In this document: positions 1 through 11,259 of the stretch, piece after piece
How the letters are laid out: each line of letters starts with the position of its first letter
Numbering within the stretch: position 1 is the first letter of the stretch
Assembly (NCBI RefSeq): GCF_030247185.1
Contig: NC_080572.1
Location: 176,418,866-176,482,865, forward strand
Direction: 5' to 3'
DNA length: 64,000 nt
Source of the DNA: Malaya genurostris
Taxonomy: Eukaryota > Arthropoda > Insecta > Diptera > Culicidae
Position numbers and translations under genes: made by a program
Notes under the pieces: generated by a model
Database searches by the model: none
What the model was told of the DNA's origin: nothing
Seen by the model: the letters and a program-made list of their open reading frames with translations, nothing else

Positions 1-749
1 TTGATTTGAAAAATTTATGATTCCATAACAAGTGTTTATCTAACAGAGGTGTTGTGATAAAGTTAACCTTGTTTAAGATGAAAAAGATTTGGTGACAAAT
101 TAGAAAATGTTAATGAATGACCATCTCGTAATCTTTCAGGTATGCGCAAAAATTTTATGCTTCAAATTCGATCATTGATTTACTTCCAGCAGACTGTTTT
201 ACTTCCAGCTGTTTGATACCGATGATGATGTTCATGCATTAGCAATAAAACGCTTTTTGACATGAATTTAATTTATGAAAGTAACAGGAGCGAAGGGTTT
301 CAAACACACAGAACGCGCTGCGATTGAATGGCGCGTTTGAATTGCCGTCACAAAATTCCAATTCCCAGCGGTTGATGCACCCAAGCTCATATAAATTGAC
401 TAAAATTTTCGAAAATCAATATTGTTCGAATTGATTCAACTATTTGCAATGTCTAAAACAAATAAAACCGATTTATTTTTCAACTAACAGAATTTTGTTT
501 CAATAACAACACCAGCTATTTCAACTAAAATAATTGTTGAAATTGAAAGGTATGTGTCCTCACTAATTGACAGCACTTTTTTTTTCAAACAGTTAAATTA
601 GTTGTTTCAACCATCGTTTCTGCTAATCGAAAAACAAAAATGACAGTTTAGTTAAAACAACAATCGATTAGTTGTACCAAATTTTAACCAATCGAATTCA
701 GAAAATCAACTAATATTCTGGTTGAAATGGGATCGCGAGTGGTTCCGTG
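1..749 (-). mobile_element. CACGGA-type TIR element, copy 1 (truncated by window start)
   Basis: Closely matches, in inverted orientation, the first ~775 bp of the complete copy at 33970-35037. Its outer end reads ...GATCGCGAGTGGTTCCGTG followed by TA at 750-751, which mirrors TA-CACGGAACCACCCGCGATC of the other copy. No transposase reading frame is visible, so it is a non-autonomous element. It is rich in short internal repeats of the CAACTAA/TTAGTTG kind. Confidence 0.8.
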
Positions 750-914
750 TAATTTCAAATGTAATTTCACACGCCTGCATTAAAATAATGACTATGTTTG
801 CCATAGATTTTAGTTATTTTAGTGGTCTAGTCATTTGACGAATTATTATGGTATTGTGTCCTGTAAATTTAAATACATGCACATGCTATGGACACAGTAC
901 GAAAAACCTTGTGA

Positions 915-1130
915 TTTAACATCTTATAAGATGCACATAAATTAAGCGCCGCATTGCATTAAAACCTACGTACAAGAAGGTTGTAATGTTGTGTTATTTG
1001 GAAATTTTATGGCATGAAATTCAATGTAAACAAATAAAACTGATGGCGATAACGCCGACTTGAACCGAGAATCATTTTGGATTACAAAGTACGTCCGTTA
1101 ATTGACTGAGCCACAAAAGTACACATTTTC
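915..1130 (-). mobile_element. tRNA-derived SINE fragment, family S3, copy 1
   Basis: On the minus strand it shows a tRNA-like head: an A-box-like TGGCTCAGTCAATTAACGG and, about 40 nt on, a B-box-like GGTTCAAGTC. The tail (CTTATAAGATGCAC..., GGCATGAAATTCAATG) is shared with copies at 25215-25395 and 44215-44400. Sharing of both head and tail among three places marks it as a dispersed SINE rather than a tRNA gene. Old and diverged. Confidence 0.65.
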
Positions 1131-1186
1131 TTGTCTCGTAAATGGTGCATATAATTTCAACCAGTCGCACTTGCTAGCCAGTCATA

Positions 1187-1431
1187 CACTCTTAGGAAAA
1201 AAAAATTAAATTTACGCTTGACGTAAATTCAAACTTGCCGTGATTTCTTCGGTGATGACACAATATTACATCTACTAACATGTAAAAATAAATTTAGCGT
1301 CTGTAAGCTTCAGCTAAATGAACTGTGAAGCTAATGATATGACTTATCTTTACATGCTTTGTATTGTGAATGTAAGTAAATTGCGACACTCCTTTTATGT
1401 GCATCTATTAAGATGTACATTTTCCTAAGTG
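1187..1431. mobile_element. MITE with short terminal inverted repeats
   Basis: Begins TA-CACTCTTAGGAAAA and ends TTTTCCTAAGTG, giving ~14-bp inverted termini around 245 bp with no coding capacity. The left side has a TA; the right side has TG, so a TA duplication would need one change. Fits a Tc1/mariner-type non-autonomous element, but the family is not established. Confidence 0.6.
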
Positions 1432-1469
1432 TGCACAACTGAACTGAATTACATATGGAAGTTTACGTC

Positions 1470-1655
1470 ATTTGACAAATTAGGCCTTCATTAATCGCTT
1501 CGTCTGTGGGATTAGGTCCGGTTTCGTCTGAAACGATACCACAGACTTTGCACTTAGGTGCAAACAGTTGATTTGCAAAAAGCATTTTCTTTACGCCTGT
1601 TTGGCGGTTTGTGCGGATCAGGAATCAGAACAGATTGGCTCAGGTGGCACGTTCC
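1470..1655. repeat. Dispersed repeat (copy 1 of family also at 35220-35420 and 26700-26760)
   Basis: The segment with GACAAATTAGGCCTTCATTA, GGGATTAGGTC and TTTGCACTTAGGTGCAAACA recurs in diverged form at 35220-35420 (TTGCACTTCGGTGCTAAATA) and, in part, at 26700-26760 (GACAAATAAGGCCTTTATGG). The element class is unknown. Confidence 0.5.
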
Positions 1656-1659
1656 CTCA

Positions 1660-4000
1660 TAGTGGAACGAGTTAAATTATTCGGGTGAAATTGTTCATAC
1701 TAAATAAAATTAAAAACTGTTGGCTAATTTTAGGACTCTTGCTACACGTAAATAGAGAACAAAATATAAAAAGACACGTATTATTTTTCTGCATGACAAT
1801 AATAAAAAGCGGTTCGATAGAAGCGGTTCGTGAGCCGTTTGAGTAACTATACCGGAAAGTTATACCATATGCGGCGTTCAAAAAAGCGATCTGTTCTGAA
1901 TTTTAGAAAATGAGTTCGCCATCCGTAGTTATTTACCGGGTAGAAAATAACTGCAAATTCTTCAGCATTTGTCTTCCTCATCAAGTATCACCAGTGAAAT
2001 CAACGTTAATTTTTTTTATCAACACAATTTATTTGATACAATATATTTATTGGTAAATTATTCGCATATTCACACTTGACTGGTTCACTGTGCAGTGCAG
2101 CAGCACTGTTGGCTGATGTCGATTCGCAAACAGTAAAACATGACATTCACCACAATGTGTTACAATGTTTGTTTTAACTCAGCGAGTACACACAACTCGA
2201 AACAAGTCGGAATGTTCGATGACGAGATCTAATACTTGCTGGAAGGGGCCAATAGATTGCGGATAACTTTTAATAATTTAATGACAAAAAGCATATTTAT
2301 TCAATTCAATTTAATAACTTGTAAATGCGGATGAGTAACAGTTGTTGGGGGGATGAGCTCGGTGCGCTTTTGGACCGTTTTGCCGATTATAGCCGGAGGA
2401 AGATATCCGAAGTGTCCAATTGCAATTCGCCGTTAAGCCTCCGCGGGGTTGGTGGGAGTACAACGGTGAGGAGGGGACACACTTAGCTCGAGCATAAAGC
2501 TGTCTGTAGGTAATAAACTTGCTAAAATATTATGAATCGAGGACCTCGTATGGGAATGAAGCTAATCCGATGGCACTTTGGGTCTCTGGACCAGGATCGG
2601 TGGAAATCGATTCGCGTAATGATTTTTCCCTCTTCATTCGCCTCTCCGAAACGTAAACTTCGCTTCTGAATTACCTTTGCACTTCAGTTGAGCATAGTCC
2701 TCGCCATTCGTGAAGTCAAGCGAAAATAAAGCGATAATCGTTTAATTTGCTTGTTCATCTGTCCTCGGTCGTCTGTTTTTGCTGGCTACTGCCTTCCACC
2801 GTTGGACCATTATTATGTTACAGTGCTATAGTGCTTGGTATTTACAGTATGAATGCGTAAAAATAAATAAGACTGCAAATACCAGTCCCCGGAAGGCGCA
2901 GTCAGTGGAATTCCTACCAGTGAGTTTTGTGGCGGAAACTGCAAATGGAGAGGAAAAAAATCCGCGATCCAACAAGTGCGATTGATCGGTCAGATTAAGA
3001 TCGTTTTTAGGGGTTCTCCCAAACGGTGAATGACATTTTTCGCTACTTTGCTGAGGCGTGCTGGGGTCTCAAACACCAAACGCCCACAGAAAATGAAATT
3101 TTTAGCCCACGGTCACCACCTGAGCCCAGTCAACGTCAGATGGATGGTTGATATTTAAGATCGAGGCGCAAGAGATGAAATTCGGGGTGTATGTTAATCT
3201 AATTCCAACCCGTAAAGATCTTCGCGCATGCTTCTCGGAACTCGGCCAGAGCCGGAGAGTTAATTTTCGTGATTGGTGCGGTGTGTGACGATACGGAAGA
3301 AGGGAAGTTTGCCTTGAGAGGGGTTTGATTTCTTGTTTCTTTTTATGATTTTTTTTGTATAATTCGAATATCATATCAGGGTTATTCCTCACTGTATATG
3401 TGTATCAAAATGCGGTAGCCGTTGGACAGGTTGAAATGCTGGACAGCTTCTAGCCAAGGGAGGTAGGTTGTCCCACACTGTGAGACAACTTACTAACAAC
3501 TGGCTGGTAGCTAGGCAGCCAAGCCACAAATATAAACGGGCAACTATTTTGATGGGCTGTTTGTTGAATATATTAAAAAACGATTGAAATGTTACCACGT
3601 AGTAATATTTACTGGTAAGAGATTAGTCTCGTATTGTGCTGTGTGGTGAAAAATTGGGACACAGTGAGGCGGGTTTTCGTGTTATCTTGCTTGGTTCGTT
3701 AACATGCGCTCTGACAGTGTGATACTAGATGGGCTCTAGATACAATGAAGCAAGAATTGGTTTCTCAATTCACTTGGCACGGGCAATAAAAATAATGTCG
3801 ATGTCGTACGCGAAGTCAAGGAGCATTTGGGGTTCATTGTTGATGGTTTTGCTATTGAAAGATAATATTTCCATTGATCTTGATATGTTGTATTTTTATT
3901 TTTTATCTCATTCTCGTTTCATTCCACAGACAAATTAAAAATCGATACCAAATGAGTACTAGCTGGGGCAAAAATCTTTTGAACTGTCGAAACTCGCTTC
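1660..4000. other. Intronic/flanking DNA without recognised features
   Basis: No coding exon or mobile element recognised. The part from about 2340 to 3340 is GC-richer and single-copy in this window. Short open frames here have no family resemblance and no splice context. Confidence 0.5.
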
Positions 4001-4019
4001 AATTGCACAATATATTATA

Positions 4020-4990
4020 ATCCATTCAGGGTTTGTTGTCGATTTTTGTTTACAAATTTGGCATCATGTTGAGTACGGAAAAACCGATTTTCGTTCTCTC
4101 ATAAAACATTATTTGTTGAGTGGCAAAACGACAAAGGAACCCCAAAAAAGTTGGATTAACATTAAGGCACTAGTGCTCCTTTGGATTGCGCCATGAAGTA
4201 TTGGTTTTTTGTAGGAATCAATGATGCGGTTACACAGGGCAATGTCAAAAAAGGCATAAAGTTGAGTTGCAGACGAACAAAAATAACCTGCTTTCCGTGC
4301 TGCGGGTGCTGTATTCGATCAAAACATGAACGCGAGCATACTTTGCAAGTGTGTTTGGCCACGCTGATGCAGAATTTAAATTGGTAACTGTTGAACGAAT
4401 CAGTATCAATCATTACACGTCACAGAACAAAATAGATGCCAGACAATGGACTGAAGCCTAAATGAGTGAACTGAAGCGACCTAAGGAGACCCAGTAAGTC
4501 GAAATGGTGTCGGTTTTCTGGGACTGTCATGTCGTACTATTCGTGAATTGTATCTAAAATGGCAAAACCAAGAGTAATGCTGCTTATTACTTTGAAGGCA
4601 AAAATCTCTACCAAATGGACTAACATAACGCGAAAGTAAAATTATTTCCGCTAGGCTAGAGCTAAAATGTACGATTTAGGATTTGGATTGTTTCCCCTCC
4701 TACCCTATTCACCCGATTTGGCTCCTTTGGATTATTGTCTATTCTCAAACTTCTATAGATGGCTTATCAATAAAAAATCGGGTCACACGAGTAGATCATC
4801 GACGTCGCGGAGGAGTATTTTGCAGACAGTCTTGAAAATGACCTTCCGGGTGGGATCTGAACTTTTTCATTTTGAAAATGTTTTTAATCATCCCACCTAC
4901 TTTAAGAGACTTGAGGTCGCGTGATTTAAAAAATGAAGACAAATATAAAATGAAATATTTCAACAAAGAACTGACTCAATGGTTTCCCTG
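4020..4990 (+). pseudogene. Degenerate mariner transposase relic
   Basis: Across all three plus-strand frames, pieces of a mariner (Tc1/mariner, DD34D) transposase can be read in the right order: LIKHYFLSGKTTKE near the N-terminus, a YTSQNKIDARQWTEA-like piece, FWDCHVVLFVNC, then LGFGLFPLLPYSPDLAPLDY with the third catalytic Asp context, and a tail like EYFADSLENDLPGG. Many frameshifts and stops make it non-functional. Mariner moves by cut-and-paste of TA-flanked DNA. Clear terminal inverted repeats were not found, so the ends are approximate. Confidence 0.8.
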
Positions 4991-5321
4991 TACATTTCGT
5001 AAAAAGCGATAATAGAGTATCTTCTATACCAGGTGGTTGAATGAATGCAAAAGCATATATGAAACAAATTATTCCAGAAGCTGAATGTCCAGTACTTGAC
5101 TATTCACTACTATAGGTATTAGTGTTTTTGACGAGGAACTATAATCTGTTTTTGTAAGTAATCTGTTTTGTCAATAGTGTCGAAATTTCAAATTCTACCA
5201 TTTCATGAACAAAATGCCGGGAGGCCAACGTAAGATCCATATCTTCAAATTATCAAACGAACGTGTTACTTGTGTCAGTTTGTTCTGACTCCTGATTCGT
5301 GAAATTGCACGGCAGAACCTG

Positions 5322-5810
5322 TTAACTTATATGGACGTTAATTTTACTACAGTGAAATAGTAGTACATTTCTGAACCAATATCTCGGTTGGATGAATCGT
5401 AATACCTTATCGGTCTTAATTTGTTGTCTTGATATTTTATTTGCTTTACAAGAAAGTTTTGACATTTTTATACTAGGTGGCGGTGTGACCATATAAATGC
5501 GACAGCTGTTTTGCATCCAACTTTATGTCAAACAGTATCAGCTGGCTTTATATTTATATGCTTGTCATTGTTTGTCCCGAGTTTGTGGCATAGTGTGGGA
5601 GTTCTTATCTAGCAGAATTCCTAGTCGCGGTAGGATCGAAGTGCTAGCCAGAAAATTTTGTGCACAAAGAAGTTTGTTGAAACAGAATGATCACATTCCC
5701 CAAAAGGAATCTTATACCAAAACTTTGCTTTTATCAATGTTTTGGTGTGCGGAGCAATTCACAATTTTACGTATAAAAACGCCACCAAAATGACATTAGT
5801 GGGAAGACTC
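5322..5810. repeat. Dispersed repeat R5, copy 1 (with SINE fragment inside)
   Basis: Shares an ordered series of blocks with 6435-6745: TTGATATTTTATT, GGTTTACAAG-like, a CAGTATCARCTGGCTT block, TTATCTAG, and ACCAAAAYGWCATT followed by GGGAAG. The copy here is longer because a SINE-like segment (5613-5735) interrupts it after TTATCTAG. Confidence 0.55.
5613..5735 (+). mobile_element. SINE family S2, 3' fragment
   Basis: Matches the body/3' part of the S2 SINE at 45044-45231: GAATTCCTAGT, GGTAGGATCGAAGTGCTAGCC, TTGAAACAGAA, CCCCAAAAGGAAT and CCAAAACTTTGCT line up in order. The tRNA-like head is missing. Confidence 0.55.
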
Positions 5811-5919
5811 TTTTGAAACATCTTTATATTTAACTCTTTCAGCTGATTCTTGCGGTTTAAATCCATGGAAATAGTTCAAAAACAAAGTTCTTGGATGTCA
5901 TCTAAATTAACACGAAGGA

Positions 5920-6085
5920 AGAACAGAATAAAGGTGGCCACGCACTAGGCGGATCCGTACGATCCAACCGATCCGACCAATCCGACCAATCCGACCGATC
6001 CGAGTTCTCTGACACGAACTTTTTTTTGATTTGGCTATGGTTGAGCTGCACATGGATAGACCTCAATTCCACGTTGACAAATTTG
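5920..6085. repeat. Dispersed repeat with CCGAYC microsatellite, copy 1
   Basis: Contains a run of GATCCAACC/GATCCGACC/AATCCGACC units followed by a T-tract and GATTTGGCTATGGTTGAGC, then GATAGACCTCAA. The same arrangement occurs at 27230-27370. The shared flanks show this is one dispersed repeat, not two independent microsatellites. Confidence 0.55.
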
Positions 6086-6434
6086 CTTTGGAAAACTTCA
6101 TGAGCGTTGACAAATGCGCGCTTCGCAACACCCGGTGCGTATGAACATACCTTGCCGGGAGTCATACTTTTCGTCATAGGTTTTGAATTAATTGCTGGCC
6201 CGCAAATTTTTCAACGGGTTCGGATTCTACGATGCTTTATTGTATTATGATATATTTTGCCTAAATTGTATAGGACAAATTTGAAAAAAAAATATCTTGT
6301 CTATTTTTTTACAATAAGTTTAAGTTTGTTGTACGATCTGTAAAAGTGGCAACGATTTTGTTGAAAATTTGACGGAAAATTTAATTTTACAATAACTTTC
6401 AACTAGAATTAGTGGCGAAATACTAAATATATTT

Positions 6435-6745
6435 TTAATATAGTGAAATTAAATGGAATTTATTTTCTTTCAACGCGCTTCGGATGATTGTTTCGTAGAA
6501 CCGATTGGTCCTACTTTGTTGCTTTGATATTTTATTGGGTTTACAAGTAAGAGAGATTTGAGAGATTTTATTTAGATGGTGCTGTGAGTATATCAATTCG
6601 CCGTGTTGATTGCACCTGCAAAGCAGTATCAACTGGCTTAATATTTCTATGTTTAGCGGTGTTTTGGAGGTTATGGTAATATCGTTATCTAGTTTTAAAT
6701 ATGCCAAGTTTTGTGTAACCAAAACGTCATTCGCGGGAAGCACTC
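6435..6745. repeat. Dispersed repeat R5, copy 2
   Basis: Diverged direct repeat of 5322-5810 without the inserted SINE fragment. No coding frame with family resemblance. Confidence 0.5.
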
Positions 6746-6885
6746 TATTTTTTTTAATTTATTAGAGAAAATAAAAGAACCTGAAAGTTGTGCAAGGCAA
6801 ATGGGAAACATTCTTCATCAGTAAAATCTTGTAAGTACCGATTCAAAAGGTCAAAAAGCGTTATTTTGTAAATGAAAGATGAAGA

Positions 6886-7913
6886 CAAGGATTGCTTTTA
6901 TCGTATCAAAGAACGCTCACTAGCAACTCTTCACACGATTTAATCAGTGCCATCAAAGAGAGACGGATATCATCGCAGCAACAAAAAACCGGCATGGTAA
7001 ATTAAACATAGAATAGACATCAATGCGAGAGTGAATTTCTCTCGATGACCTGTCTGAGAATCAAAGGTTAGCACGCTGCTGTGGGGATTCACTCTGAAGC
7101 AACAAACGGTCGCTTATTCTCGTTTCGCGATCCGATTCTACAGGGTCCGCCATCTAACATTTTTTTTAAATTAGCGGTTATTTCGACATTGGTAACCTTA
7201 ATGTAACTTCTGATTTGACAGAAACTTAGTTTTATCCTGCCGCTGAACGAAAATGGTGTGATAAGTGTTATGTGGACAAGCCCGAGACAATTCAAGTCTT
7301 GAAGGACGTGCAGCCAGAGCTGAAATAAAGCTGCATACAATCGAAAATGTACTAAAAAACTGAACCGACCGTATGGCGTACTGCAAGGCCAGCCGAGGCA
7401 GCCATTCGAATGACATTATATTCCACAATTAACCGGAAGAATTGTACTTTAATATGAAAAATAAATTTTGAAATCGGATGAACCGTTTGTGTTTTATTGC
7501 ATGTTTAAAAAAAGTTACATGGCGGACCCTGTATACAGGCAGTTGATAATTGTGATAGAATCATTTTACTATTGCCGCTTATTCTAACTATGTGCATATA
7601 ATCTTTGTATAACGTGTGTCTGTTAAAATGTATGTGAATGCTCCACACAAGGGTTTTGAAATATTGCAACCTTCGAATAATCGATTCGATTTTCTGCGAT
7701 AATTGTTAACTTTCGATTCTCTCTTAGTAAGTTCAGAGTGGAAAGTGTAGAAAAATTCTCTCTGGAGCGAAGAAATGAAGAAAAATTCTCTCACGGTTCT
7801 TGCATTGAGAGACACGAGTTCTTGCAGCATCTTCTACCGGATTGAAAATGTTGTATACAATGTAGATAAATATCGAGCAGCTTCTGTCAAATTATTGGCA
7901 ATCACCAACACTG
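6886..7913 (+). mobile_element. hAT-type non-autonomous element, copy A (interrupted)
   Basis: Starts CAAGGATTGCTTTTATCG and ends CGGCAATC...CAACACTG-type (ATTGGCAATCACCAACACTG), the same ends as copies at 32793-33468 and 52164-52822. It is flanked by 8-bp near-identical target duplications, GATGAAGA (6878-6885) and AATGAAGA (7914-7921). 8-bp duplications and CAGTGTTGG-like termini are typical of hAT transposons. No transposase is present. A Tc1/mariner-type element (7141-7531) is inserted inside; without it and its duplicated TA the copy is ~635 bp, close to the other two. Confidence 0.85.
7141..7531 (+). mobile_element. Internally deleted Tc1/mariner-type element nested in hAT copy A
   Basis: A 391-bp insert with inverted termini CAGGGTCCGCCATCTAAC and (reverse) CAGGGTCCGCCATGTAAC, flanked by TA on both sides (7139-7140 and 7532-7533). 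The plus strand still codes the broken C-terminus of an IS630/Tc1/mariner transposase: YVDKPETIQVLKDV, a frameshift, HTIENVLKN with Trp changed to stop, then TDRMAYCKASRGSHSNDIIF. It is therefore a deletion derivative that kept both ends and the 3' end of the gene. Aligning with the uninterrupted hAT copy at 32793 shows the empty target site. Confidence 0.85.
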
Positions 7914-7921
7914 AATGAAGA

Positions 7922-8075
7922 GCGCAAAAGAACAACGGAATTTTTTCAATATGAAGAATTTGAGCGTTTATTGGACATCAACAGTTGTTGGATGCAAGTG
8001 AAACCTTCGCAATCATATGTAATAACATAAAAACCGTCACTTCATAGAGGACTCAAAATTAAACAAAAACATATA
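7922..8075 (+). pseudogene. Mauritiana-like mariner transposase fragment
   Basis: Reads FERLLDINSCWMQV followed by segments corresponding to the ...QEELAESL...QQ region of mariner transposases, and is similar at nucleotide level to the relic at 51430-51530. It begins directly after the target duplication of hAT copy A. Short and decayed. Confidence 0.45.
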
Positions 8076-8079
8076 GAAT

Positions 8080-9353
8080 TGTTTGTTCTAGAATCAACTC
8101 CTGTGCCACCGCCATTTATCTCTTACGTTGAGCAATCATATCTCAGGACTGATTCAATATTTTCACATAATATTCACACTGTAGCAGTCTCTAATGAAGA
8201 ATCTTTTTCCGTTTACAGAAGTAGCTTGATAATGATTTCAACATTCATGAATATCTGTTCTCTGTGGATTTTCATAGTGCGTCTTAGTCTTCCGTTCTCG
8301 TTCACCATTTTCAGACGCTTATTTGGGATTTAACAAGGTATTACTTCGCAAACATTGCGCTGTCGTAATTGCACGTAAAATCATACATTAGGAAACACAT
8401 TAAGTGATGAAAAATGATCAAAATCCCAATTAAAATCAATTCCGAATGGGGTACCATGCCGAAGTGACCCTCGTTTGTACCCTGCTGCGAGCAATTTGAC
8501 AGTCAAGAAAGATGCGTTTTCTGATTGCAAAACTCGGTGGCTCGTCAAACCCGAAGCGGGAAAGGGAAGAGTGCGTATAATTGAAAACTACGGTTAATAG
8601 TAACATTATTGATAGTTCTCGGATGCACCGGCGTGTGTGTGTATTGTGTATGTGTGATTGCAGCACGCGCAATCAAATGGTTCAGAGAGGAGATTACAAT
8701 ATTTTGCCTAAGTAGCCAGTTTGTTTTAATTAGCTGCAGAAATGGTTAATGGTCATGGCGTGCAGTCGTAAATCGTTCTACCTTACCCGGATGCCCCTCC
8801 AACATATTCCCAACGTTGGACCGGCTCAGATCAATAAATCCACCAAACAAATGAGCCTCGCGAGATTCGCTCAGCGAAAGCAGGAATCCGTTACAATCGG
8901 AGCTTTCCTTCCTGCGCCTATAGGCAAGGAGGAATGTAGCGGCGAATCACGGAACCTACATGCCTACATGTGAACGAACCGCCATCCAACCACTGAATAG
9001 CGACTATCCATAAATATTAAAATGAAATAATATTATTATTTTTGCTCATATGATTTATCATTACATTATTACCGCGCTTTTTCCATCCCGTGTTTTTCGC
9101 GCGGAGACTTGCGTAAGCTTATTTCTTTTTATTTTTACTTATTTTACTACCTGTCGTCCCATTTAGCATACGTTCACACACATTCTCACAGGAAATGAGA
9201 TTATTTTAATTTATGTGCGTTTAATGGCGAGTGAAAATGACATTCGCCTTCGCTTAGGAAAAGTCATATCGTCAGAATTCTACATACGCGATCAAACGGA
9301 CGGAAACTCAATCAAAGTGTCGTATGTTGGTGGCTAGATGGGTTACTACTTAC
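8080..9353. other. Intron downstream of the last grh exon in the window
   Basis: No element or exon recognised. A short imperfect GT/TG run lies near 8630-8660. The 9060-9350 part next to the exon is single-copy. Confidence 0.5.
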
Positions 9354-9448
9354 CTTAGCGGAACTTTCCAGTGGATTCCAATAAACTGCGATGGCATTGT
9401 GTGACACTTCCTCGATGCAACCGACTAGACCGACGGAGTTTTTCGTAT
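9354..9448 (-). CDS. grh: grainyhead exon, DNA-binding domain part 3 (last exon in window)
   Basis: Codes residues 334 (split Asp) to 365 of the visible fragment, including VGCIEEVSHNAIAVYW and ending NPLESSAK. This is a near-invariant stretch of the Grainyhead/CP2 DNA-binding domain in insects. Acceptor is CTGCAG followed by ATACGAAA (exon starts at 9448); donor is AAG followed by GTAAGT at 9353-9348. The first two bases complete the Asp codon begun in the 14611-14722 exon (G plus AT). It ends in phase 0. In the family the next residues begin with an I/V-N-x-A-V-Q-C-L-S-T-D-F motif; I could not find these on the minus strand of 1-9353, so the next exon lies outside the window and this downstream intron exceeds 9.35 kb. 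Confidence 0.95.
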
Positions 9449-10400
9449 CTGCAGGATGGAACGGAATGAGGTTGGAGTGATTAATTTAGTCATTTAAAAT
9501 AAATAACATAATTATTGGGTAGTACGGCCCCCGTGCAGGGTTATTGTTGCAAAATGTCTGTCCACCGAACCACTTCAATGAATGTTTGCTTAATGTGGTT
9601 AACAATGAGTCCTGTCATATGTAAAGTTGTTATTTTTTTTCCACCGAAAACAGAAGTAAGCTGAGCAACGTTCGGCGAAGACTGGGCGGTGCGTCGTGAA
9701 CGGGGCCACTGAAGGGCACTTGTATTGTTATCTTATTGTTTTACAAGTGGCTACTCTAGGGTGAAGTGTACACTCTCAGCCGTGAGTGAGTTTGGCAGTA
9801 GTCGCCAGAAGGTAAACTCGACATATGTGTTGTCTTTAGATTTTGTTTTTTTTTTTGCAATTTCTCGCAGATTTAACTTGGTGGCAAAAGCGTTGTACTG
9901 TTCCTGAGACAGTTTTGTTTAAACTGCATATATTAAGCAGTAGGATATTAAGATGAGATGTGTCAATTAATATATGGTATCGATGGATTCCGAAATAATT
10001 GATGTACCGAGATCGAGTAGTTTCATAGCACTGAATGTATTAGACTCTAAACCAAGCCCTGTTAAAAACGCACATATATTCGGTATAATAGTAACAGTTT
10101 GATAATAAAAAAAAATTGTTATAGTCTAACAACTACGCTACAGTTCTCAGTAGTGTTAGCTTATTCTAAACTTTATCAGCTAAGATTTTCAATACTACCC
10201 ACTGATACTTCAATCAGTGTAACAATCAACATTTGCCTATGGGTTGAAAACTGGTCGTTAGAATACATACTGTCTAAACTATATGCGACACAAATATTAT
10301 CACCACACACAATGCTATTATGTATGTTAAACAGTGTTTTATTGTCATACACTCGTCTTTTTTAGTAGTTGTTTTGGAAAACTTGTGATCCTAAAATAAA
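9449..10400. other. grh intron, no recognised feature
   Basis: AT-rich sequence without family resemblance in any frame. It belongs to the 5162-bp intron between the exons at 14611-14722 and 9354-9448. Confidence 0.5.
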
Positions 10401-10429
10401 ATTTCTTCCGATAAAAAATTTCTGAAGAC

Positions 10430-10620
10430 GTATTTTTTTTTATATATAACTCTAGATCTCAATGTTTCGTGCATTTCTAAGACGAGACAAGAAAGCCACT
10501 TAGTTTTAAAAATTCATATAGACAAAAACTTTGAAAATTCGCATAAAAAATTCTTATTTGCTATCAAAAACCAAAGGAAGACATACTGAAAACGGGCAGA
10601 GAATGAAATGGCGATTATGA
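10430..10620. repeat. Fragment of the 'TGCATTTCTAA / CGCATAAAA' repeat group
   Basis: AGATCTCAATGTTTCGTGCA followed by TTTCTAAGACG, and AAAATTCGCATAAAAAATTC, recur around 19690-19760 and 19870-19960 and resemble the modules of the TIR element at 28044-28351. Confidence 0.45.
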
Positions 10621-11259
10621 CATTTGCTGAAATAATCCAGGAGGTCCAGGTTTGTAACTGTAAGCCTTCCTCCGTGGACCTATTTTTTCCCATAGAGCCA
10701 ACATGAAGGTGTGAGGAAGCCACATGACAATGTCACTGTGCACGTTCGATCAGGTTTTATTTTCTAGTATTACGTCTCTAGCATTATCAATTAACTTATT
10801 TCAATGATGTGAAGACATTCGGCTCTCCGAGCATCGTTTGAAATATTGATTTTCACATCGATTGCACATTTTTTATATAAGAAAGTCAAATATGATGTGT
10901 TTCAACTGGAATAATTTTGCAAAATCAATTAAAAATTCCACCTTTTTCATTTATTTACTATAAATCCAAATGCATTCGTGCATTTTTAATGTTACCACGA
11001 TCGGTCGTCTGTAGTACACAACGTAATATTTTTACCTTTTTCTAGAAATGTAGGATATTGAATTGCTAGAAAAACTGACTATTGAACGGAGCCTCTAGTG
11101 TTAAATACCATTGGACTCAGTTTGATAAGATGTGTCTTTGTGTGTATATGTGTATGCACTTTTATATACTTTTGCGATACAATATTTAGTCATAAATCAA
11201 GTTCGAAATCAAAAATGATCTAAATCAAGTTCAAAAATCAACAGGCTTTCACTTCCGGT

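Noticed and set aside
5902..6177. Minus-strand frame with an RSDWSDWSDRLDRT-type repeat
   Set aside because: The peptide is a translation of the CCGAYC microsatellite within a dispersed repeat.
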